From Phymatolithon calcareum (lineage: Eukaryota; Rhodophyta; Florideophyceae; Hapalidiales), in assembly GCA_977006965.1 (NCBI GenBank), contig OZ345376.1, positions 62,001 to 126,000 on the forward strand: a DNA stretch of 64,000 nucleotides, written 5' to 3'. The notes under the pieces were generated by a model. It was given only the letters and a program-made list of their open reading frames with translations. It had not been told where the DNA came from and made no database searches. Each line of letters begins with the position of its first letter. Within the stretch, counting starts at the first letter, position 1. The translations under genes were made by a program, and so were the position numbers. Below, one piece after another: positions 21,919 to 30,997 of the stretch.

Positions 21919-23326
21919 TTTTTTTTTTTTTTGAATTTTGAATTTATTAAACGCCCTCAGAAACACTCATAAGACTGTAAGGGAGATGCGTTTCAGATGC
22001 TACTACCTGGTAGCTCCGTTAAAGCCCGCAAAAGCTCGTTGCTATCGTCGTAGCCCTAGCTGCAAAAACCCTCCTCCAGAGAAGGTGGAGGGAAAAGCTT
22101 AGAGTCCACTTGTCCTGTTCGTAGGAATCTCAGCGTCGCCGTTCTATTTTGTCTTGGTCTATTCCATGTCGTCATAAAAGACGATAGTGAGGAATAGTAC
22201 TTTGTCAAGTGCCTTTTCAGTCTCACTAGTCTCCTCTTCTGTTAGTCGATATCTTTGAAGGTACACTTCGAGCTTGTTCATGAGAGTTGGTACGATTTCA
22301 CCGAATTTGTCTTCCAGAAGTGTGGTACTCAATGGGGGAAAACGTCCGAATGCCCATTTAATCGCCAATTGGCGGTGACGTGCTTTCGGTAGTCTGATGA
22401 TGGCGGGAGTAGACCCGGGAATATCATAAGGAATATTCCTCTTTCTGCTCGCCTCCAAGCCTTCTCCTTCGTCTTTAAAGAGCAGGTCCCTCAACGATTT
22501 TGCTGAAACTCGCTGCTTGAGATAGGTTAGTGCCGTCTCGAATAGGTCGTGATGTAACATTGATGATATGTCACGACACACCCATTGCAATTCCTCAACG
22601 TCTCTTTCCTCTCTTGGGACTGCGAGCAAGCCCATTTTCCTTGTTCTGGCTCGTTCAAGCATACGTAACGCTAGAACTAATCTTCCGTCTTCCGCATTAT
22701 GTATGCGACAGAGAAGACGAAGTCTCGCGGTTCGATTTTTTGCGATTGGACCAAATACTTGTCCAAAAAAAGTCTTCTCCACGTCTGCAATAGCTGTTTG
22801 AACTCTTGTCGTCCATGGCGTCAGGTGCATGGCATATTCCCATCTTGGCTGTATCAAGGCCTTGTACATCTTGATTGCTTTTAAGGGGCTGAGTCCCCGG
22901 GCTGTTACACCAAGGGATCTCAGCTGATACACTGCTATCTTGGCCTGTCGGATGCGTTCAAGCATTTTCTTGTCGGTAACTCCCTCACTGCTGAGTGATA
23001 TGCCAAGGTATGGGACTTCTTTGACTTTTGTCAGAGTTTTCCCGGAAAGCTTGAATGTGGGTGATCTTGTGCCTTCGGAGAGAAGAACTTCGCTCTTCCC
23101 GGCTTTCGTGTTCCACCTCATTTGTCTATCTCTTGCCCATTGCGAAGAAATATTTAACAGTCTCTGTAGTCCGACTGGTGATTTTGCCGTTAGGAGCACG
23201 TCGTCCGCGAAAAGAACTGCTGCCACGTCGGCAACATCCCTTGGAACTTGGCTTATTCTTTCTGCGAATTCGTCCATGAATAGATTATACAAACTTGGGC
23301 TCAGCGGGGATCCCTGAGGTACTCCC
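21919..23326 (-). mobile_element. LINE-B, 5'-truncated copy inserted in LINE-A
   Basis: A minus-strand LINE-B with a poly(A) tail (T14 on the plus strand at 21919-21932), 3' UTR (21933-22158) and the 3' half of ORF2. It is flanked by CTGTATTTGCA at 21907-21917 and 23327-23337. The 5' end is truncated within the RT domain, immediately upstream of the block encoding YNLFMDEF. Confidence 0.85.
22159..23326 (-). CDS. LINE-B ORF2, C-terminal 60% (open frame)
   Basis: The frame is uninterrupted from the truncation point to the stop at 22159, about 385 codons. It includes the P-L-S-P-S-L-Y-N-L-F-M-D-E-F block, the catalytic FADD (in AVLFADDVLL), the WNTKAGKSEVL and PYLGISLSSEG thumb motifs, IQPRWEYAMHLTPW, then the conserved family tail: RLRLLCRIHN, LLFKDEGEG, IPYDIPGSTP, IRLPKARHRQLAIKWAFGRFP and F-Y-D-D-M-E at the end. 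It lacks the endonuclease and RT fingers. This is the least damaged LINE-B C-terminus here and a useful reference for the decayed copies. Confidence 0.85.
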
Positions 23327-23337
23327 CTGTATTTGCA

Positions 23338-24163
23338 GGATTCAAACCGGAGACATGCATCAGGATCTTTAAGTCGCTAATTATCCCGAAATGGGAGTAT
23401 GCGTTACACGTTACTCCAATGACAAATCGATTGCTCTCGGCAATCGAGTCGGCAGAGGGCTTGTTCTACAAAAATGTTTTCGGAAAGTATGCCGAACACC
23501 GCCGGGACCGAATGCGAGTTCTGTGCCGACTGGGACCACCAAAGATGAGGAGACGTCATCAAGCAGAAAGGTTTGCATTAAGCCTGGTAAGGCACAAAAA
23601 GCGCCTTGAAGAAACAGAAGAGTACTTTGGAAGAGATGAGGACGTAAAGGAAGCAATGAAGGATATTGAATATCTCAAGATGTATGAAGACTTGCGACAA
23701 GCCCTTCAGAAATCCCAGGAGGGATCTGTCACGAAGAAGAGGAGGAGAGAAGAAACAATTAAGGTATGGGAAAAGGAAGAAGAAGGCAGGTCAATGAAGA
23801 TTCCTATTGAAGGCAAGCTACCAGGGATCCTTTACATAGGAGAAAGAACAACACGGTTAAGGTGCCTAAGGTTGACATTCAACCGAGCACCCCTTTGGAG
23901 GAAATCAGTGTTGGGTGCGTACTGTGGGATTACCGCGGTGGTCGAACTAGTCGCCTTACAACGTACTGTAGCGTCATCGAAGATGAGTACAGAAATTGAG
24001 TTTGAGTGCAAGAGACTTACCGGAGCTCTTGTTGGGAGAGAATTACGAATCAAGAGCGCTTTGAGCAGCCAGATGACTATAGCGTAGAGATTATGCAAGA
24101 GCTGCCCCGTTACTCCAAGGTGAGGCTTTGGGAGCTCTCAAAATAAAATCATCAAATATCCCC
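23338..24163 (+). mobile_element. LINE-C, 5'-truncated copy inserted beside LINE-B
   Basis: Begins inside the post-RT region of ORF2 (G-F-K-P-E-T-C-I-R-I-F-K-S-L). The open frame runs 23338-24087 with no stop, covering the conserved basic C-terminal domain, followed by a 76-bp UTR ending AAATATCCCC. It lies between two copies of CTGTATTTGCA (23327-23337 and 24164-24174), consistent with target-primed insertion into the same word used by LINE-B. Confidence 0.85.
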
Positions 24164-24175
24164 CTGTATTTGCAC

Positions 24176-25508
24176 TGCTGCTATCGATACGCGGATTATA
24201 TCAGGTGTTATGTGTGCAGCGTATTCATACACTGGCCTGATAAAGGCTTTAAAGAACCTGATATTTTTTTCAGTGCTGTACCCTCTCCTTGTCATGCGTA
24301 GGGAGCTCATGAGTCGCACCTTAGCGCTTGCACTTTTGAATCGCTCCAGAAGCCTGTCGTGACGAATTCCGTTCTCATCAATAGACGTACCAAGATATTC
24401 TGCTGTGCGCCTTATTTGGACTTCCTCGTTCGCCAGCAGAAGCGCTCTTTTTGTTCTCTTCTTGGGGAGTATGACTAAGCACTTTCGGATCGACCAAGTC
24501 ATTCGACACATACATGCCCATTCTGTGCATTCATTGAGCATCTCTTGGAGCTCGTCTTCGTGTCTTGCCAGTAGTATGACGTCGTCCGCGAACATATTTA
24601 GACGGAGATTAGCACTAGAATCGTTTAAGTTCAGAGTGGTTACCCTCTCTGCTAAGGTGTCCATAAGGATGTTAAACTGTGTTGGGCTGATGGGGGATCC
24701 TTTGGGGACGCCGCGCTCGCTTGTTCCTAGCGTTCTTCTCGTATCGTTCATAACCGTGAAGTGAGTCCTTTGCAGAGAGAGGGAGGCTAGTGCTGCAACA
24801 TTTGCTGATATTCTGAGATCGATTTCTCGCATTAGCTTCTCTCTTGGGACTCGGTCATATGCTGACTTCAAGTCGAGAACGGCTTTCGTGTTCCTTCCTT
24901 GCCTTACGGCCGCTGTGTAGCGGAGAAGGGCTCTTTCCGTGCCTTTGCGTGGCTGAAATCCCATTTGTGATCTTTTGAAGGCGTACTCCTTCCGGATCAG
25001 TTTTATCCACTGCTGATTCAAATATTTTGCGAGTGCGTGATAATAGTGAGATCGGCCTGTAGCTTTTTGGGGAGCTTGGGTCTCCTTTCTTGAATATCGG
25101 GACTACCAGCGCATTATTCCAATCGTCAGGCCAGCAACCGAGCTGTCTAGCCTTTGTGATCGTTGCTAGTAGAGAGCTGTAACTTGCTTCGGTGTTAGTA
25201 GCAGTGCTTCAGAGAAGATACTGTCCGTGCCAGCTGCTTTTTGCCTCGGGGCACGTCGGAGGGTCTTTTTGAGCTCTCGCTTTAGTGCTCGTGTGACTTG
25301 AAACTTCCTCGGTCGAATGGCGTTTCCTCTGGGATCCTTGAGCTCTTCGATTAGATGGGTCACCATTTCCGCTGGATCTAATGGCTTCCCTTCGCAACTG
25401 TTCGTTTGCGCTCTCCTCCTTGTCATTCGGATAAGATTTTTCATCTTATTCGTGAAGTCTGTTGGAGTTGAAGCAGAAAGACCTTCAACGAATTTCTTAA
25501 AGCATGCT
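24176..25508 (-). pseudogene. LINE-A ORF2 reverse transcriptase region (middle part of split copy)
   Basis: Minus-strand frames 25166-25513 (linker and RT start, KFQVTRALKRELKKTLRRAP, K-A-A-G-T-D-S-I) and 24176-25021 (MGFQPRKGTERALL, LDLKSAYDRVPR, GVPKGSPISPTQFNILMD, catalytic FADD in MFADDVILLARHE, then E-Y-L-G-T-S and FKAFIRPVYEYAAH). Between them a decayed segment still shows VPIFKKGDPSSPKSYRPISL. The 5' side is cut at 25508 by the copia element, beyond which LINE-A resumes at 30998. Several frame breaks show it is inactive. Confidence 0.82.
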
Positions 25509-25513
25509 CGTCT
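25509..25513. repeat. Copia target-site duplication, left (CGTCT)
   Basis: Matches CGTCT at 30993-30997 exactly; 5 bp is the usual size for Ty1/copia integrases. Confidence 0.85.
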
Positions 25514-26216
25514 CGAGAGTCCGGAACTGTTTAGCCCCATTGAACAGTGATTAGAACGGCGGCTGCGTGTTGCTGGATGTAGAGGTGGTGATTGAGTGTG
25601 ACAAGTTGTAGATCGATGATTGTTGACAAGTCCTTGCTTGTCAAGTTTATTGATGGTGCTGCTACTTATACTACTTCTGGATTCATTGAATCAAGTAGAC
25701 GAGCTAGCGGTGCATCTCGATTCATATGGTATATGAAACGGATGATGATGTGTCTGCGCAAATGCGCGCGACTATCACGTAGAGAATGCACACAAAGCCT
25801 TGACAAGAGATTAAACGGAACGACTGATTACAGGAAGAGAAACAATTTCTTGTATTGTACCCATATGGGTAACAATATTGTGCCTTACCATGAGTTGCGC
25901 CCAAAAACGGATGCAAAGGAATTACTGTTCCTCTTGGGTGACACCTTGAACAATGATGAGTGTAGCGATGACAAATGAAACAAATGAAGGGAGAACATAC
26001 GTAGAAAGAGTATGAGCCGACGAGCGAGGTGAACGTCTTGATCCACGGTAGGAAGCTCAAATTGAGCTTGAATTCAATCGGTATGGCGGAGTGAAATGGT
26101 GAATTGAAAGCTATCAGATTAACGTGTCCGAGACTCACCAAACTCATATGAAGGTCCGCACGTGTGAGAAGAGTGTCTTGCGAAACAGGATCCAGGAGCG
26201 TGGTTGTGCTTCCTCA
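25514..26216 (-). repeat. Copia 3' LTR
   Basis: A 703-bp LTR identical by eye to 30290-30992 except base 25514. In element orientation it starts TGAGGAAGC and ends in CTCTCG instead of CTCTCA. A possible TATA (GTATAAGT, near 25660-25667) and an AATAAA (25646-25651) lie close together near the R/U5 side. Confidence 0.93.
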
Positions 26217-29200
26217 CTTCCCCCTTTGGTGAGAATCGGGATTCAGAATCTGGATGGGAATCGTAAAGTCCGGTGCGAAATACGTTCATGAGATGCGATG
26301 AGGAGTCCTTGTTAATTTTGGTAAGGGCATCGGCGATGAGGTAGTGTCCCGGGGACCAACGAATGCAAGAGATATTTCCTTCTTCAAACTCTTCCCGGAT
26401 GGCTGCGATATCTACCTTGAGGCGCTTTTCCTGGGGCTCCTTGGTGGTCGTGGCGAGAGCGAATAGTGACTTAGAGTCCGTTGTCATAGACACAGTTGAT
26501 TCGATTCCCAGCTCTTCCAATAGACTCATGAGGTAGAGTGCGGTATCGAGTGATGAAGTCGCAGAGAGCGTTTCGGCGGCAGACGAGCTAGTGGCAACTC
26601 TTTTGATTTTTCGAGATTGCCACGCAATTGGATGAACAGCAGACCCGTGACGTTTCAGAATGATCCACCCAGAGCGCGAAGCATTTTCTCCTTTCGCCGG
26701 TAGGCTCGCGTCGGAATAGACCTCCAAGACGCATTCAGCGTCTGGATCACCGGAGCGATACAATATTTCAGGCCGAACAGACTTCAGATACTTGATGTGC
26801 GAGTTGATAGTTTTGAGATGATGGCGCTTGAGTTTGGGAACTTTGGATGCCTGATCGGAAGCGTAGAATGACATAATGGGATGAGTCACTCTCGCTATGA
26901 AGAGCATGTAGCCGACGACGCCAGTGAAGGCACGAATCTCAGCCGGTGTAGCGGGGAGGTTGCCGTCCTTGGTCATGTCGTCTTGAAGTGTGATACTGTT
27001 CAAGCCGGCCATCTTTTGGTCTTGCGTGATGACAATGGTTTTGTCATCATTCTGCCGGATTTCAGTTCCGTAGACGTCAAAATTACTTCTCTTGAGTTCT
27101 CCAACTTGAAAGCTTGACTTCAGCATACATTCGAATTTTAAAATTTCATCCTCTGTACCGGCATAGATATAATTGTCGACTTGACAAGTCACAATAAAAC
27201 AGAGCTTGCCCTCGGAATTCTTGCGATAATACAGTGCGTTTTCGAACCTTGATTTCGTCAACCCAAATATATTGACGAGCTTGGTATCCGATGTGAGATA
27301 CCACAGACGACCTGAGTCAGCCAAACCATATGCAGCAGCAGTGAGACGCCACAATATGCCATGGGATTGTTCTTCGGCGGGTGGGCGTACATATACAATT
27401 CTTGACATGCCTTCGGCTTGTAGAAACGCTGCAGTAATGTCCATTTCACCAATACACCATTTGTTCTGGGCGGCAATGGAGAGGATCAGGCGAAAGGTGT
27501 CGAGATTCATGCACGGTAAATCTGTTCGTAAATAATGCCGGTCTGCATCATGATCTCCGCGAGGCACAATTCTTGCCTTGACTGTGTCATCTGCACGTAC
27601 ACGGTAGACGACGTGAGATCCAATCACATTAGCACCGTCCGGTACTTCTGAACGAGTGACGGCAATCATCGCATCTTGTTCTTCCCAGTTCTTCATTTCA
27701 CGAGCATAAGCGGCTCGCTTTTCATCCGGTGTTATTTTGCGCGTCTGAAATGTTGCGAAAGTATAGTTGTTGGATGTCCTCCAGGGCTCGCGCTGTGGAT
27801 CGTTGTTATTTTCCATGGCTTGCCGGGTTTGAGATCTGGTCACCACTCGGTCTTCACGGGACACAGCGCGGGTACGAACTGTGTGAGGGATGACTTCCGT
27901 TGGTACATCGGGGTTAGAAATTTCTGTACTCTCGGGAGATTCTTCGGTTGCTCCGAGTTCCATTGAGCTGGATTCATCATCAATGTGCAGAAGCTCGACA
28001 GGTGCGATAGTTCTTCGAACCCGTGATATGTCTGCTGTTTTGCTGCGCTCATTGTGAAGGAGATGAACAGTACTTCCTGTAATTGAGACGACACGAGCAG
28101 GCCCTATCCAGCGGAATTGGTCCCGCCAGAAGAACACGTGGTCTCCAGGAACCACATTGGAACTTTGTCGAACTTGTGCGCGTAGCATCCTGGCAATGCG
28201 ATGATTTGCAACGTTGGCCTGGTAATCAGAGAGCGAAGGTACCGGTATGTCGGTAAGTGCCATGATGTTTGGGTTCCGTCCGTATAGTAGCTGAAAAGCA
28301 GATGCTCCTTTCGACCCGATGCAAATATTCTTCCCGTATGTGGCTTCGGCCAAAATATCTTCCACAGACGACTTTTGATCTTCGGATCGGATGCGGCGGA
28401 AATATGATTTGAGAGTGCGGTTAGCATTTTCAATCGAACCATTGGCTTGGTGATCGTTAGCAGCAATGGAAATGAACGTCGCCCCGATTCGCTTGCAGAA
28501 ATTCGCGAAATCTTCATTTTTATACTCGCCATCGCCGTAAATAGCGCGCGGAGCTCCATGTCTGAGCACTTGAATTTTCTGAAAGGCGGCGATTTGGAGG
28601 TACATAGATCGTCGAGACAGTACAGCGGATTCCGACCAAGTTGTACATTTGTCCACAATGTGGATACAGGGTACACCTTCCATGAAAACGACATCCACGG
28701 CAACTTCATCTTGCGGGGAACGATTTGGAGGAGTAGTGCTGACTTTAGGGTGCGGTTTCGGGTATTCGGCGTCCCCGCATGTGCAGTCTTGGATAAGCTC
28801 TCTGATGCTGTCTTCAAGGTCTGGTGCCCACTTTTTGGCAGTTTTTAGCCATGTGTGCATCTCAGAGTACGAACCATGCTTCAGCTGGAGATGCAGTTTC
28901 TTGAGGTCGCGAAGATCGAATGAAGGCGGATTTTCGGAGTGAATATTGTAAGTGGTAGTTGTACCGCTGATACTGTATGAGGCCGGAGCAGGATTGACAG
29001 AGTAGGTTTGGTGTGAGGATGGATCAATAACTTCCTGCTCGGGTGTATAGCGCAACTGACGCCATGGCCGGCCTTGAAATGATGAGAACGTATAGTAGGA
29101 TGAACGAGGATGAAGAAGAGGTAAATAGAGGTGCGTTCCGTCTTGGTGCAGCTGTACCCGGAAGCATTTTCCAGTAATCCAGATACCAAGAATTTTGTTC

Positions 29201-29409
29201 TTGCAATTGATCCATGATTCCATGGATTCCAGTGCTGGCATCCCAACTAGGAACGGAAGATTTCCCTCAATAACATCAAATGAAATATTGAAGTTGAAGC
29301 TCTTGTTGTCGATGGAGGTGAGATGAAATGGAAAAATGACAGAGCAGACTGTTTTCAAACTCCTTAGAATGATTACCAAAACGATGTGTGTGCCGCTTGA
29401 TAGTGCCAT
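26119..29409 (-). CDS. pol: Copia pol: protease end, integrase, reverse transcriptase, RNase H
   Basis: A 1,096-codon frame lying +1 to gag and overlapping it by 134 nt (29276-29409). The first ATG is 29409, but pol is more likely made by frameshifting from gag, because the protease C-terminal half (near residues 30-60, ending LPFLVGMPAL) is in this frame. Order: integrase zinc finger H-L-Q-L-K-H with C-T-C; catalytic core D (VDVVF), D (YGDGEY), E (GSIENANR); an SH3-like C-terminus (GDHVFFWRDQFRWIGPARV); copia RT with MDITAAFLQAEG and Y-G-L-A-D-S-G-R-L-W; RNase H with YSDAS, AAETLSA, TTDSKSL and H-Y-L-I-A-D-A-L-T-K. The RT box reads C-Q-V-D-N where Y-V-D-D is usual; the codons are GAC AAT near 27174-27179. 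The last 33 codons or so run through the polypurine tract into the 3' LTR. Confidence 0.93.
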   Translation of the reverse strand: MALSSGTHIVLVIILRSLKTVCSVIFPFHLTSIDNKSFNFNISFDVIEGNLPFLVGMPALESMESWINCKNKILGIWITGKCFRVQLHQDGTHLYLPLLHPRSSYYTFSSFQGRPWRQLRYTPEQEVIDPSSHQTYSVNPAPASYSISGTTTTYNIHSENPPSFDLRDLKKLHLQLKHGSYSEMHTWLKTAKKWAPDLEDSIRELIQDCTCGDAEYPKPHPKVSTTPPNRSPQDEVAVDVVFMEGVPCIHIVDKCTTWSESAVLSRRSMYLQIAAFQKIQVLRHGAPRAIYGDGEYKNEDFANFCKRIGATFISIAANDHQANGSIENANRTLKSYFRRIRSEDQKSSVEDILAEATYGKNICIGSKGASAFQLLYGRNPNIMALTDIPVPSLSDYQANVANHRIARMLRAQVRQSSNVVPGDHVFFWRDQFRWIGPARVVSITGSTVHLLHNERSKTADISRVRRTIAPVELLHIDDESSSMELGATEESPESTEISNPDVPTEVIPHTVRTRAVSREDRVVTRSQTRQAMENNNDPQREPWRTSNNYTFATFQTRKITPDEKRAAYAREMKNWEEQDAMIAVTRSEVPDGANVIGSHVVYRVRADDTVKARIVPRGDHDADRHYLRTDLPCMNLDTFRLILSIAAQNKWCIGEMDITAAFLQAEGMSRIVYVRPPAEEQSHGILWRLTAAAYGLADSGRLWYLTSDTKLVNIFGLTKSRFENALYYRKNSEGKLCFIVTCQVDNYIYAGTEDEILKFECMLKSSFQVGELKRSNFDVYGTEIRQNDDKTIVITQDQKMAGLNSITLQDDMTKDGNLPATPAEIRAFTGVVGYMLFIARVTHPIMSFYASDQASKVPKLKRHHLKTINSHIKYLKSVRPEILYRSGDPDAECVLEVYSDASLPAKGENASRSGWIILKRHGSAVHPIAWQSRKIKRVATSSSAAETLSATSSLDTALYLMSLLEELGIESTVSMTTDSKSLFALATTTKEPQEKRLKVDIAAIREEFEEGNISCIRWSPGHYLIADALTKINKDSSSHLMNVFRTGLYDSHPDSESRFSPKGEVRKHNHAPGSCFARHSSHTCGPSYEFGESRTR
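26217..26227 (-). promoter_or_regulatory. Copia polypurine tract
   Basis: On the minus strand AAAGGGGGAAG directly precedes the TG of the 3' LTR, the expected position for priming of second-strand DNA. Confidence 0.85.
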
Positions 29410-30316
29410 TCTGAAGGTCAGAAATGCCCAAAGTGCGCATAGCAGAGTTTAAGGTATCTTTCCCAACAATCGACCCGCATGCCCCGGTGTCGATTAGGGC
29501 ACGAGCAGCAGTGTCCGCTGATGAAGTAGCATAGCTGTAGAATGTTGGGGGCAGATGTGTGTTTCGGTTTCCTTGGTCTTTCGGAGCTGGAGTGCTTTGG
29601 CTATTAGACCGATTTTTAGCCTGGAGCTTGCGACAATCCCGCTTAATATGACCCCTCTTTTTGCAATAGTGGCAAATGGCATCGCTTTCGTTCTTGTGGT
29701 CTGTGTCATTAACCTTATTATCTCCGGCTAACATGCTGGATTCTGAGTTATTTCGAAAGGCTTGTCGCAGAGAGCTGGATATAGATCGCACTTCGTAATT
29801 ACCAGAAGCGGCTCCAACAATCATATTCTTAGAATGCGCATTAAGTCGAGCTTGGCGAAGTAGAAGGTGACCTTGGAGTTTGGTGTTGAGATTCAGCTTT
29901 GCCAACTTGTCCAATCGAGCGTGAAATCCAGCAATGAAGGTCTCGATGCTGGTGTTGTTGTCCCATGAGTAGTCCAGAAAAGATGCTAAGTCCAGGTCCA
30001 GTTGGTCTGTATCATCCACACCGTATGAGTTATCCAGGTGTTCAAGAATTTTGAGTGCACCGTCAGTGCTGGCAATAATGGCCGTACCGAGAGATTTCGC
30101 TGAAGATTTAGGTTCTCCGGCCAGTCGCCCAATTATAGCGGGTCCTTGCTTGTTAGCGTCCAGGTTCGTGAGGCAGAGCCACAACTCGACGTCCTGGCGA
30201 TAAAGTTCATATCGAGAATGCCCGTCAAATGAAGGAGGTATCTTGTCCGAGAATGATGTAGCAACATTTAGCCCTTCTGGGCCCATAACTGAGAGTCCGG
30301 AACTGTTTAGCCCCAT
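29276..30316 (-). CDS. gag: Copia gag with zinc knuckle and start of the protease
   Basis: A 346-codon frame. Residues about 20-190 resemble the copia-type gag helical domain (UBN2/retrotrans_gag-like, with repeated L-x-L-x-L-x-S blocks). A CCHC knuckle C-H-Y-C-K-K-R-G-H-I-K-R-D-C lies near residue 215, and the protease active site A-L-I-D-T-G-A-C-G-S-I near residue 272. The first AUG downstream of the presumed LTR TATA is at 30316, inside the 5' LTR. A second in-frame ATG (30284-30286) lies in the primer-binding site. After the protease active site the frame departs from the homologous reading, which continues in pol, and ends at 29276, so the C-terminal 30 or so residues are probably read-through without function. 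Confidence 0.9.
   Translation of the reverse strand: MGLNSSGLSVMGPEGLNVATSFSDKIPPSFDGHSRYELYRQDVELWLCLTNLDANKQGPAIIGRLAGEPKSSAKSLGTAIIASTDGALKILEHLDNSYGVDDTDQLDLDLASFLDYSWDNNTSIETFIAGFHARLDKLAKLNLNTKLQGHLLLRQARLNAHSKNMIVGAASGNYEVRSISSSLRQAFRNNSESSMLAGDNKVNDTDHKNESDAICHYCKKRGHIKRDCRKLQAKNRSNSQSTPAPKDQGNRNTHLPPTFYSYATSSADTAARALIDTGACGSIVGKDTLNSAMRTLGISDLQNGTIKRHTHRFGNHSKEFENSLLCHFSISSHLHRQQELQLQYFI
30277..30289 (-). promoter_or_regulatory. Primer-binding site matching the anticodon arm of initiator tRNA-Met
   Basis: The 13 bases next to the 5' LTR read GTTATGGGCCCAG on the minus strand. This is complementary to CTGGGCCCATAAC, the anticodon stem-loop of eukaryotic initiator tRNA-Met. Drosophila copia and yeast Ty5 use an initiator tRNA half-molecule in the same way. 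The site also contains the ATG at 30284-30286. Confidence 0.85.
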
Positions 30317-30992
30317 TGAACAGTGATTAGAACGGCGGCTGCGTGTTGCTGGATGTAGAGGTGGTGATTGAGTGTGACAAGTTGTAGATCGATGATTGTT
30401 GACAAGTCCTTGCTTGTCAAGTTTATTGATGGTGCTGCTACTTATACTACTTCTGGATTCATTGAATCAAGTAGACGAGCTAGCGGTGCATCTCGATTCA
30501 TATGGTATATGAAACGGATGATGATGTGTCTGCGCAAATGCGCGCGACTATCACGTAGAGAATGCACACAAAGCCTTGACAAGAGATTAAACGGAACGAC
30601 TGATTACAGGAAGAGAAACAATTTCTTGTATTGTACCCATATGGGTAACAATATTGTGCCTTACCATGAGTTGCGCCCAAAAACGGATGCAAAGGAATTA
30701 CTGTTCCTCTTGGGTGACACCTTGAACAATGATGAGTGTAGCGATGACAAATGAAACAAATGAAGGGAGAACATACGTAGAAAGAGTATGAGCCGACGAG
30801 CGAGGTGAACGTCTTGATCCACGGTAGGAAGCTCAAATTGAGCTTGAATTCAATCGGTATGGCGGAGTGAAATGGTGAATTGAAAGCTATCAGATTAACG
30901 TGTCCGAGACTCACCAAACTCATATGAAGGTCCGCACGTGTGAGAAGAGTGTCTTGCGAAACAGGATCCAGGAGCGTGGTTGTGCTTCCTCA
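30290..30992 (-). repeat. Copia 5' LTR
   Basis: TG...CA termini in element orientation, followed inside by the primer-binding site. It contains the likely promoter (TATA-like motif near 30436-30443) and AATAAA (30422-30427). The final 27 bases encode the first nine codons of the longest gag frame. Confidence 0.93.
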
Positions 30993-30997
30993 CGTCT
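30993..30997. repeat. Copia target-site duplication, right (CGTCT)
   Basis: Exact partner of 25509-25513. Removing the element plus one copy rejoins LINE-A. Confidence 0.85.

Larger units (their letters stand above)
25514..30992 (-). mobile_element. Ty1/copia LTR retrotransposon, nearly intact
   Basis: A 5,479-bp element with two 703-bp LTRs, primer-binding site, gag, overlapping pol and polypurine tract, inserted in LINE-A between its endonuclease and RT regions. The domain order integrase, RT, RNase H identifies copia. By eye the LTRs differ only at the outermost base of the left one (C for T of the TG terminus), implying a recent insertion. Possible defects are Asn for Asp in the RT active site and the separation of gag and pol frames. 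Confidence 0.95.

Noticed and set aside
25592-25978. 128-codon frame in the LTR, duplicated at 30368-30754
   Set aside because: Present in both LTRs only because the LTRs are identical; antisense to the element and without a domain.
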